This document shows positions 24,178 through 35,500 of a stretch of 60,531 nt of DNA, piece by piece. The stretch's first letter is position 1. Each line of letters starts with the position of its first letter. The notes beneath the pieces were generated by a model. That model did no database searches, was not told where the DNA came from, and saw nothing but the letters and a program-made list of their open reading frames with translations. The stretch comes from Theodoxus fluviatilis. Its lineage: Eukaryota; Mollusca; Gastropoda; Cycloneritida; Neritidae. The stretch spans positions 10,001 to 70,531 of the forward strand of contig JAWQFJ010007987.1 in NCBI GenBank assembly GCA_034096865.1, in the 5' to 3' direction. The translations under genes were made by a program, and so were the position numbers.

Positions 24178-24482
24178 TATCCTCTCTTTTTTCCCTCGCC
24201 CCCCTCCTCGTCCTTTCCTCCTTCCCTTCCTCCTCTATGTGTTCCTTCCCATATTCCCTCCTCTTCCCTTCTCTTCCCTCCTCTTCCCTCCGGTTCCCTC
24301 CTGTTTCCCTCCTGTTCCCTCCTCCTCCTCCTCCTCCTCCTCCTCCTCCTCCTCCTCCTCCTCCTCCTCCTCCTCCTCCTCCCTCCCTCCCTCCCTCCCT
24401 CCCTCCCTCCCTCCCTCCTTCCCTTCCTCCCTCCCTCCTCTCCCCCCTCCCCCCTCCTCTTCCTCCTCTTCCACCTCCACCC
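24178..24482. repeat. Polypyrimidine block with CTC and CTCC runs
   Basis: Almost pure C/T on the + strand. It includes a trinucleotide CTC run (about 24320-24380) and a CTCC run (about 24381-24418). Mirror-symmetric polypyrimidine can form triplex (H-DNA). Open frames here are homopolymer-like (Ser, Leu, Pro, Glu or Gly runs). Confidence 0.95.
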
Positions 24483-25099
24483 CCGAGGGAAATAGCTAAT
24501 GCCGTTAACGATTTTAGAACGATGTGAAGCAAGCTGTCAGGATAATTCGCAGACTTGCTTTGACATGCAAGTATACACTGGAGATGGACACCACCCGCCC
24601 GCAGGTGAACACTGGGAAGAAGACTGGTGCAGATGGATGATGAAGAGCAGGCGGTGCCGGGATATCCGCAGCAGCCAGCTCTCCAAGAGTTTTCTGGAGA
24701 CACTCATCCAGTGAACTTCCTGCCATCGGCAGAGCTGTTAACAAACCCACTCGCTGATGTGTGCGGCCGAGAGGTGCCGTCTGTCCCATGTTTTATCACT
24801 TTGTGGGATGTTCTGCGTTTCAGAAAAGCCCCAAACACAATGTTGTAGATTATGTGAAAGCCGAATGAGTTTCACAATGAAAGACGCAGACATTTCCCAG
24901 CTTGCTGTCTGTCTCCCTGACGTTTTCATTCATCTACGTTTCTGCTGTACGTACATATGTTTGCTGTTGCCTTCTGGTCGATAATACACTTGCCTTGGCC
25001 ATTGTTTTTCATTGAATGAGGTCAACTTAAATGCCGTCCTGGTACGTTCATTCCCTCCTTCCTTATCATTACATTGCATCTTGCGTTCCATCCTCTTCA
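24483..25099. other. Unassigned stretch
   Basis: Nothing recognisable. Confidence 0.4.
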
Positions 25100-25440
25100 A
25101 CGCCATCTCATCGCTCTGAGCAAACCTCCACCTCATCCATCCATAACTCATAACTTCTCCGCTCCCAGGTAAAGCCAGGCTCATCGCTCTGAGCAAACCT
25201 CCACCTCATCCATCCATAACTCATAACTTCTCCGCTCCCAGGTAAAGCCAGGCTCATCGCTCTGAGCAAACCTCCACCTCATCCATCCATAACTCATAAC
25301 TTCTCCGCTCCCAGGTAAAGCCAGGCTCATCGCTCTGAGCAAACCTCCACCTCATCCATCCATAGCTCATAACTTCTTCGCTTCCAGGTAAAGCCAGGCT
25401 CATCTCTCTGAGCACACCCTACCATGTATCCTTCCATAAC
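25100..25440. repeat. 73-bp tandem repeat, about 4.5 units
   Basis: The word CGCTCTGAGCAAACCTCC recurs every 73 bp (about 25111, 25184, 25257, 25330), with a diverged further copy beginning at about 25403. The first copies are practically identical, which points to recent expansion. Confidence 0.92.
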
Positions 25441-28400
25441 TCTTCACCACCCGCTGCCAGCACTTCGATCATCCCCCTGAGTAAACATCTCCCTACTCAT
25501 CCATAACTCTCCACCTTACTTCCGCCTCACCCACCCTCCCCCCTTTCCCCTTCCCCACCACATGTCCCTTTACACCCATTTCCCCCTCTCCTCAGGCTCC
25601 CATCCCCCAACACTCCCCTTACAACCTCCTCCCTCTTCCTCCGCCACCTCCTCCCCCTCCACGCCAACCCACCCCAGACCACCTCGGCACGTCTTGTTCA
25701 TACTCGTGCATTACAAACAATCTACCCCCAGCCCTCACCCGTGAACCCTGTAACCTGACGGCTCCAGACGCCCATCGCTCAATCTTGGCGGCTTCCGGGA
25801 GGACCCGATATTTCTCGTCCTAATCGTCCTATCCCTGCTAGAGGTCACCAGTAGAATGGCGGCGGTGCTATTGATGTGCCGAGTCTGGCAGCTTCCGGCA
25901 TCAAGACGGGCTTTCCCTTGTTGTCCCCGTCTCCGCTTGCCTTCCCCAGCCTTCCTGGCTTCTCTGCAAGACATCTTTCTTCTGAAGGCTGGACCTCTTG
26001 GCAACTGTTCTTGGTATTTTGGTTCTTCCGGTCAGCTTTTATGTTGTCATGTCTTCATGTATCTTTCCTATTCTGGTGAGTCTTCCTGATCGCTTCGCCT
26101 CTCCTCTGATTGATTTCTCCTTCTCTCTTGGATGTTCAGTACTCATGCTTCCTCTTTTCTTTTCTGCTATCCTATTTCTGACTGCAGTGTCTTAATCCTT
26201 TTATGCCCTCTTCTGTAGTCTTTTCAGCGTGGGCGTCCTTTTTGTCTGTCCAGCCTTTCTTTCTGTTGAGGCTCACTTCTCTTCGCCCTCTTTCCAAGTT
26301 TCCTTGACTGATGTTCCTCATCTCTCTTTGCGTTCAGCTCAGCATTCCTGCGTATTGTCCCTAACCCCCTTTGACCTTTTGCCGGCCTTGCTGGCTGCTG
26401 CTTCTTCAAATTTTTCTCAGCTTTCGTGGCATAGGTCCATCATCACCCATAGCCTTCTGCCATTGTCTTTTTATCTTATGCACCTGTCTTCCTTAGCTCG
26501 ATTTCCAACTTTCCTCTTAGCACCGCCTCGTCTCCTTTTGACTTAGCATTCAGCCTTCCTGACCGTGATGCTATGTCTCCCTTGTATCCTTCGCATCCTC
26601 TTCCCTGTACAACAGCCTTTTGGGTTTAAATTGTCTCTAGCCTGGTTCTCTTCGTTCTTCTTATTTATTCATGCTCCGCATCTTGCTGTCTGTTATCTTT
26701 CTTGCTTTATGTGTCTTTCTTCCTTGCCTTCTTTTAAAACGTATCTGCCTGTCGAACCTGATTTCCCCTATACTCCTCTCTGGTTTCTTTCTCTGTGATT
26801 TTTGCCACCTCTCGCCGTAATCCCCAGCTTTTCTCCACCATCTACTGCAACCAGGTTGCTACCTTCTATTGGCTTCCGTGTCCCGCCTCTGTTCACCCCC
26901 TCATAGCGTGCCTTATATGTCCATGTTTTGTTCCCCAACAAGCATGACTGATTGTTGGATGTGCTCCTGTGCTGCATGGCCAATTTTTTTTACATTGCTC
27001 ACCACTGCTGCTTTGTACCCTTTCTCACTATGCTTTGCGCCAAACCTCTCCATCTTTCTTTTTCATGTTATTCCTTCCTCTCCTTTCAGCCCATGTCGTT
27101 CATCTCCGCCTTGCACACCCTCTCATTTTCCCAGATTTTCTTTCCTGTCCTCCTTCTCTTTCTCTTCCCTTTTCTGCCTTTTTTGGGGGGTGGGGGGTGG
27201 GGATCAAACTAGTTTTACGTGACTCTCAGACCAAATTCGTTGAGCTTTTTATGAACCCAAATGCAGCTACCACATCGAGACGACTGAATTGCGTGCAACT
27301 TTGATGCAGACTAACGTGCCCACTCTGAGAAAGATCGATTGTCGCGAAGCGATAATGTCCTACAGTCAAGGGAAAACTGCTTGCTGTGGGTTCACACTCA
27401 GTGTGAGAGTTGCAAAGAAGGACTTGCGCCGCATATGTGTGGTAATCCCACCTCTCTGGAAGTCGTCATCTTGAGTGTCAAGTTTTGCTCAAGAAGGGGA
27501 CGGAGGCTACGAAGTTGTTGATTGATTTTTGCTCTTTCAGTGACGTCTTTTCTTTTGTTTTCGTTTCCAAAGACTTCCTTGAAAAGTCAGCCTCCATGTT
27601 TAGCCACAATCCATCAGGTTCAACCTAGCAACGGGTTGTGTTCCTTTATGTAGTACTCGCTCACTGTCAGATCTGCTTGGCTAACCGTCCTAACCAAAAG
27701 TAATCAGCGCCGCTGATTCAATCGCCTCTCTTTGCCCTTTTGTCTTGATTCATGTCCGATCTAATTGGACTGAAAGGCTGGAAGCAAGTGCGAAATAAAT
27801 TATTTGGCTGCTTTGACTGCGATCTGGCCCTCTATGATAGATAGGCCTACGTACAGGACGTCAGAGAGATCCGTGTTTCTTTGAAGACTTACCCCACACG
27901 AAGGAATGATAACATCGGAATGCCCCGAAAGTAAACGTGGTCTTTAAAGGTACTTCAACAACCACATTTATTTTCAGCAGTTGTTCCTAAAACTATACAT
28001 AACACATGCACGAGGAACGAAACGCAACATCATGTCCTATATTGTAACTCTCTCTTTAAATAAATCTTAGTTGTATAAAGGATTAAGATGAAAGAAAAAG
28101 ATAGGAGCTTTCCCAAATATAAGCTGACAACCGTAGATTTATTAAACTGATTGCATGGTATAATATTGCGTTGCACGGATTTCGAAAGACAGAAAACGGA
28201 ATGTGCCTTCAGACCGCACGTGTCAGCCAATCTGTCTGCTGTGGCTTCCCAGCCCTTGAGGAGAACAATAACACCTTGCTCTACCACCACCACAAAAAAA
28301 ACTTTTAGTCAGGCATGTTCTACACCTTACTAGATGTGGTGACAAATCCCCTTTACACCTAACCGGGTTTGGTGTAGGCAGCGCCTGGAAAACTATATCA

Positions 28401-29208
28401 ACGTTCAAAAGAAAATTGTGTAACATTGCCACTCTGAGAAAATGGAAAGCTTCGTGTCGCAGTGCCTTAAAAGCTGCCACTGCCAATTTTCCAGAACGAG
28501 CAGCAAGTCGATACGGCTCCTGCTGGCCGTGTGCACTGGAGCGGAAAGGCTCATTCGATCCAGTTGAGGGAAGTCCCCACTGAAGAATGGGGCGATTGCT
28601 TGTCCGTGACTAAATATCGTCTGCTTGTTCATGACTGAATTGCGTCATGGCTATCAAAATCTCTCCAGCAAACAAACTACTGTCGACAGAGGGTTGATCA
28701 AAAGACAACAAAGACATCGAAGCGGTACAGGCCTATTGTTGAGCTTATGTTAGTGAGGGCAAAGCTCAATTTAATAAGCGTGGAGGTAGTAGTGCGGGCA
28801 TGGCTGTGTAAATATCGTGCGCATATTAGCTAAGGATGGTGGCGAAAGATGGAGGGACGCGTATTGTTGCCAAAGAAAGTATGATTGTTTCTACTTGTGA
28901 ATGTTCATGGATATGCACAGTCGACACTGGAATACGATAAATATCTTATCATTCGCTTCAGTAAACAAATACAGGTAAAGGTGTAGTTTTACGTAGCCTC
29001 TTATCACCCACTTCTGGATCTCAAATCACTCTCCATTCTTGATTTTATAGAGGCGTTTATGGGTTATGTGAAATTCTCTTTTACTAGTTGCTCAAAATGT
29101 CGGACGAAGGATGCTTCTTATTGGAAGAGATGCCCGTATCAGCTCCGCAAAAATACTTGCAAATCACCGTATACTAGCATATCATCTCAGCAGTTCCTCA
29201 TGGCACTC
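25441..29208. other. Unassigned stretch, pyrimidine-skewed 25.5-27.2 kb
   Basis: From about 25480 to 27185 the + strand is strongly T/C-biased without being a simple repeat. Open frames on + here are hydrophobic, Ser/Leu/Phe-rich and unrecognised. From 27200 to 29208 composition returns to normal and I see no gene. Confidence 0.5.
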
Positions 29209-29211
29209 TCT

Positions 29212-29274
<63 letters not shown>

Positions 29275-29360
29275 CCTCCCTCCCTCCCTCTCTCTCTCTC
29301 TCACTCCCTCTCTCTCACTCCCTCTCTCTTTCTCCCTCTCTCTCTCTCTCTCTCTCTCTT
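29209..29360. repeat. CT microsatellite with CTCC interruptions
   Basis: Long CT dinucleotide run (about 29219-29270) followed by CTCC and interrupted CT to about 29360. Confidence 0.95.
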
Positions 29361-31097
29361 TCAAACTGGCTCTCTCGGGATTTTTCTTAGTTTTTACCAT
29401 TTTCACCCACGAAACTACATCTGAGTCCAAGTACTCTACCCCACACAACCTAACCTCATGCCATCACACCACCTAACACCCCGTCACCCCAATCTACATT
29501 CTGATGCTTCGCTTGTCGTTGCTTTCTCCATTGCAGGGCATTTCCATTGACCAGACTCCAACTACCACCTATACCCAACCACCCTCTTATCCACTGTGAT
29601 TCCTCTCCCCATCTCCCCCCAAACCTATACTTCAGTCACTCTCTACTTCCTCAGGCACCATTTCGACTTTGTCTCCACCCAACAGTCACCTTCCTATCCA
29701 ACCCCCATCAAAGCAGGTCGATGACAGAGAGGATCAATAGCGCCCCCTAACTGCAATCAGAAACTGCCTCCCCTTCTTCTGATGTCTGCATCCACTCCCA
29801 GGTGGAGCAGTGCTGAGGGGGTGAGAGGCCCCAATTAGGGTGCAGTCCGACCTGGCAAGCAGTCTGCTCATCGCACCATGCTCTCCCCAACACCGCCCCC
29901 CACTCTAGCAAAACAGAAATCAATCTCGAAATGAGAAATTCCTCCTCCTGTGAGCCTGGCTTGAGCCTAGGCCATTCCGATAATATGACCGACGCCTACC
30001 TTTCCACGTGCTGAATTACGGCGTTGATGTGATTCGAAGCAGAGGTCACTGACTCTTCCTCTCTTTCACAGCCTGTACCGTCAAGTACGCTGTCCCGTTC
30101 CCCTGCCGAATTCTACGAAAACAAATTTCTATCTACAGAGAAAATGTATTGGAATCGTTCCCTGCAAAACACCTTCATTACCTGATGCAAGATTCTTGGA
30201 TGGCTTCATGACTCAGAGCCCTTTATGCCATAGACTGTTTTGCCTAGCGTGTCCTTTGGATCATGTACATTGACTAGTTTGAAATGTCACAAAAGGACGT
30301 ATTTTAAGTTTTACGAGTACTCGTCCTGAATTAGAAACGGGATGCATACTCAGCCTTATACGCAACCCTGGCCCACGTGAGTGGAAGTTTTTAACCTAAA
30401 GTACGGCGAGGAGAATCTGTCTGCCTTCTTGCATTGCTTTCAGTGGCATCAACATGTAAGGAAGGAAAGCCGCCCATGTTCCCTCAATGTAGCAGCAGCC
30501 TGTTTATTGCTGGCCAGTCTTGGCCACATGCAGGTACAAGCAAGGCTATTTCCCCCCTGACTGACAGGCAGATTGCCTCGGGGCTTACTTAGACTGCCAG
30601 TGCCTGCCTGGACAGAGTAGAAGGCCAGCCCTGGCGATGGGAAGGAAAGGAAGACGTGATTAACCCTGACTGCCTCCAAATCCATGTCCTCCAGCCCCGC
30701 ACACTGAGCTAGGACGCAGATCACTGAGTAGTCCTAGTCACAGTCGTAGCGTAAGTCATGGCCGTGGTCATGACGCTGATTGTCGTCATGGTTTCTAACT
30801 TTGTTATTCATAGTCATCGTGGCATTCGCAAGCAAAATCGTTTTTGTCGTATCAAACAAGTGTAATTGTAATCATGGTATGTCAAAAGTCTTGTCAATTA
30901 TCACAGTTCACGTCAGTCTTATTTGTGGCTCATTTGATCGTGTCTAAATGTTTCATTTGATCCTTTCGAAGTTGTAGCTGAAAACCATGACAACATTAAT
31001 GACAATCTAATATGCGGCCTTTGCCACAGCTTTCGCCTTACACGAAGTCGGCGTCACAACGATGGTTTTGCCGTCACACTGGTGGTTGTGACGTCAC
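29361..31097. other. Unassigned stretch
   Basis: No recognisable gene. A short run of GTCATGG/CATGGT words lies at about 30745-30880. Confidence 0.4.
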
Positions 31098-32536
31098 CGC
31101 GTTGCATAAACCCAAGGTCTTGCGAGGCATAGGCCGGTGTCAATATTTGACAGCCTTTACATCTGCTTTCATCATGTCAACATATGACTGCCTTTACATC
31201 TGCTTTCGTCATGTCAACATTTGACTGCCTTTACATCTGCTTTCATCATGTCAACATTTGACTGCCTTTACATCTGCTTTCATCATGTCAACATATGACA
31301 GCCTTTACATCTGCTTTCGTCATGTCAACATTTGACAGCCTTTACATCTGCTTTCGTCATGTCAACATATGACTGCCTTTACATCTGCTTTCGTCATGTC
31401 AACATATGACAGCCTTTACATCTGCTTTCGTCATGTCAACATTTGACAGCCTTTACATCTGCTTTCATCATGTCAACATTTGACTGCCTTTACATCTGCT
31501 TTCGTCATGTCAACATTTGACTGCCTTTACATCTGCTTTCGTCATGTCAACATATGACAGCCTTTACATCTGCTTTCATCATGTCAACATTTGACTGCCT
31601 TTACATCTGCTTTCATCATGTCAACATTTGACAGCCTTTACATCTGCTTTCATCATGTCAACATTTGACTGCCTTTACATCTGCTTTCGTCATGTCAACA
31701 TTTGACTGCCTTTACATCTGCTTTCGTCATGTCAACATTTGACTGCCTTTACATCTGCTTTCATCATGTCAACATTTGACTGCCTTTACATCTGCTTTCA
31801 TCATGTCAACATTTGACTGCCTTTACATCTGCTTTCATCATGTCAACATATGACAGCCTTTACATCTGCTTTCGTCATGTCAACATTTGACTGCCTTTAC
31901 ATCTGCTTTCATCATGTCAACATTTGACTGCCTTTACATCTGCTTTCATCATGTCAACATTTGACTGCCTTTACATCTGCTTTCATCATGTCAACATTTG
32001 ACTGCCTTTACATCTGCTTTCATCATGTCAACATTTGACTGCCTTTACATCTGCTTTCGTCATGTCAACATTTGACTGCCTTTACATCTGCTTTCATCAT
32101 GTCAACATTTGACAGCCTTTACATCTGCTTTCATCATGTCAACATTTGACTGCCTTTACATCTGCTTTCATCATGTCAACATTTGACAGCCTTTACATCT
32201 GCTTTCATCATGTCAACATTTGACAGCCTTTACATCTGCTTTCATCATGTCAACATTTGACTGCCTTTACATCTGCTTTCATCATGTCAACATTTGACTG
32301 CCTTTACATCTGCTTTCATCATGTCAACATTTGACAGCCTTTACATCTGCTTTCATCATGTCAACATATGACTGCCTTTACATCTGCTTTCATCATGTCA
32401 ACATTTGACTGCCTTTACATCTGCTTTCATCATGTCAACATTTGACTGCCTTTACATCTGCTTTCGTCATGTTGACACATGTTGACACCGGCCTATTCAT
32501 CTTGAGATCTTGCAAGATACTCGAGTAAGCAACGCG
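31098..32536. mobile_element. Inverted-flank element enclosing a minisatellite
   Basis: The 37-bp array is framed by inverted flanks. The left flank has GCGTTGC (31099-31105), CTTGCGAG and ATAGGCCGGTGTCAA (31129-31143). The right flank has the exact reverse complement TTGACACCGGCCTAT (32482-32496), then CTTGCAAG and GCAACGC in mirrored order. The perfect 15-bp inner match and the ordered outer matches suggest one mobile unit of about 1.44 kb. Non-autonomous Helitron-type and some molluscan elements are known to carry central tandem repeats, but I see no hallmark ends, so the class is open. Confidence 0.6.
31149..32481. repeat. 37-bp minisatellite, 36 units
   Basis: Units begin GAC(A/T)GCCTTTACATCTGC every 37 bp from 31149 to 32444. 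Variation is almost confined to three binary sites per unit: A/T in GACWGCC, A/G in TTCRTCATG and A/T in CATWTGA. Neighbouring units carry different combinations, so the array was shuffled rather than amplified as one long block. Each unit junction has the inverted word GTCAA-CAT-TTGAC. There are no unique spacers. Confidence 0.98.
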
Positions 32537-35500
32537 CTCCAGCGTACTAACAAGTATTTCCAATCATATTCCCCAAGACAAAACCATAGAAACAATCATG
32601 TTCAAATTCCCTGTCATACCTAAAGTCAGTCAAAGGCAAAATATTTAGGATACCCTTTCAAAGGTTTCGTCGATTGTAACATTATACATCATGGTAAAAA
32701 GGGAGAGAAATATAAACGCTATGATACCGCAATTGAATATCTTTATTGACACCTCTGCTGATTAAATTTGATATCAAGCATTCACACAAGAAAAAGTCAT
32801 CTGAGCCCGGCCGAACCCTCGCAGTCACGTGGATTTTGAAGCAGAAATTGTCAGCATCTACAAACTTGTCACGTTTTGAGTTATTGCTATTTGTGAAATC
32901 GACGTATTCCTAGATATCAATTTTTCTCGTTTCTTTTCTATGACATATGTCAGCGCAAATTTCCGGCAGCTGCGCTGTTATGCAAACGGGCATTGACGTC
33001 TTCTATGTATGGCAGAATGATGTTCTCTTAATGCTTAGTTTGATTATCAACCACTGACTGGCCTATCAGCTTTCACGGAAACCAAGCATTTCTGAATAAG
33101 CTGCGATGACGATGTGAGAATTCGTATGCAAACTTGTCAATAACGCGTCCATTTGTATGCAAACTTGTATTTAAAACTTTAAAAAAACTAAACCAAAGCG
33201 ACACGTCTCCTCCAACGACGCTACTCAGTTCTTGAGATGACTCTCCCTACTCCCACTCCCCAACGCTACAAGCTCATCCTTCTCGTCGTCGTCATTATAC
33301 TCCTTTTCGCCATTATCACCACCGCGGTCCCAGACCGGACAACAGTGAGCGGCCGCATCGAGCTCCAGCAGACGTAGTCAACGGAGCGTTGGGCGATAGC
33401 TCCACCTAGAAAGGAACTGCGCTTGGACACTGAGGGTTGATGACGGTCATTGATCCTCATAAAACTGCACGCGCCTCCCAACCCTGATGGCCGAATCCCT
33501 GGGTATGGCACGGCATCACGCGGGGGTCTCCAGACCTTTAGCTTTAACCCGACCCTGCTATCCTCCCTTCTTCCGTCACTCCCTCTCCCCCATCCCCCAC
33601 CTTCCCCGACCCGACCCCACTTTTTTTTGTTCTCACGCCTCCCTGTCCACCCTACTTTGGCCTCACCCTGTGCGTTATCTCTACAACCTCAACCACCCTG
33701 ACTTTTTTTGTATTCTAGCCCCACAACCCACCAGCAGTAAACAGCCCCAACGCCAGGTCCCACCCACCGCATCCCTTTCCTATTCTATTCCCATCTCTTT
33801 CTTTCCTATCTCCGTCCCTACCTACCCTACCCCCATCTCTTTCTCCACACACTCTGCTTCGTTCTCATTGAAACTTTCATCATTTCGCCTTGATTCAATC
33901 TTACCCTCTCTTTCTTCCTTTCAACACCATGCAACTTCATTCTTTTGCTTTCATCCCATTTGCAAATGGAGCGCCCCTTCTGCATCTTGTCTTCTTTCCC
34001 GTTTCGAGCTCCACCCACTCCCTATATCTCACTTTCGCCACTTGGCCCCTGAAGCCCTCAGCCCACCATCAGCCCACCATCAGCCCACCTTCAGCCTACC
34101 CTCAGCCTACCATCAGCCCATGCTTCGCCCTTCTTCCCTCCTTCCCCTCCTTTTACCGATTCCTCGGAACCACCCTGTTGTCCTCTCGTTCAAGCCAGCT
34201 CCGTTTGATGTGAACGAGTTGGCGATAGGGAGAAATCGATTGGGCGACCGAGTAAACCGCATCAATTAGAAGAAATTAGACAAGGCCCAAATAAGTTGGG
34301 GGGGGGGGGGGGGGGACGCAATCAATGTCGTGTCCCCCCAAACCTGACGGAAGGCCATCGTGTAGGCTTCCGCCGCTGGGCCAGTGCGCCGTGCATCTTG
34401 AGTTTTCTGCGCGCCCATTTGTCCAGGGCTGAGTGACGACGTTTGGAGGGCGCAGACTGCAAAACTAGGCCGATGGTGCGGGGTGGACAAGGGGTGAAAG
34501 AGTTGGGGTGAAGGATTTGTTTCAGGGATGCTTGGCTGTCCACAAGCCTCGAGCCGGTGGATGCCAAGAAGAATCCCTGTTTGTACCCGGCTGACAGTGT
34601 GGCCAGCCAGTCCTTTGAAAGTGGAAGTGGAGGCTGTGGGTGGTGACTGATGTTCTACAGTTCCAGACTCGAAAACTGTTTCATACCATGCTTACATTCT
34701 TAAGACATCTTTTCACATATATATATTTACATATGAGTACTGCCTGATGGATTGATATACCAATCAGTTTGTGAATTATTCACTTTTCTATATCCTTCAA
34801 CTCTGGGGTATCTCTCCGCAGGGCTGTGCGTCTCTGAGTATGCCAGAAGGTGTGTGTGCATTTCTCTTTACCTGTCAATTGGTCCGTCAAATTGCGACAT
34901 GTACGTATATCGCTTATGTCTCTGCCTGAACGGTTATCTGTCTGTCTGCATGTACTGAATATGATATTGTGCAAACGAGGATCTTTTCATTGAAGCAGAT
35001 TTAAGCAGACAGCCAGATTGGATGTGCAAAACCTCAAAACCAATGACATTTACCGACTACTTTTCTTTTGCGTTGACGCTATCCTCATTCTGTCAGGTAC
35101 TTGTCTCGCCCCCAGTTCGTCGCCGTTTTACGAATCCCCATTAAGTCCGTTCGCTCCGTCAACGCTGATCACAGCCCGCACGCTTCACCGTGCAGCGATC
35201 CACTTAATGTGATTCCATACGACTCCATCGCCCCACGCAGCCACAATGAGGCTTGGTGAGACAGCGTGTCCAGGGATGACACCGCAGGAATGCCAGTGAA
35301 GCGCATCATCATCTCAGCCAGAAGCTGCAGTAAAGGTCAGGCGCACTTGGGCAAGCGGTCTGTCACCGCGGGACGATCTCCACCAGCCTGATGGGCTTTG
35401 GAGTGCACGCACACCGTCATCGCCGGCCATCATAGGATGACCATGCCTGCCTCTTCAACCAGACGCTAAAGGCTCCCATTCCGCGGTCATGTAATGACTT

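Noticed and set aside
31149..32481. Regular 37-bp units as a possible CRISPR array
   Set aside because: Units abut directly with no unique spacers, and the context is eukaryotic. It is a minisatellite.
33487..34269. 260-codon open frame on +
   Set aside because: Pro/Ser/His/Leu low complexity from a pyrimidine-rich strand with several overlapping open frames; no domain or splice support.
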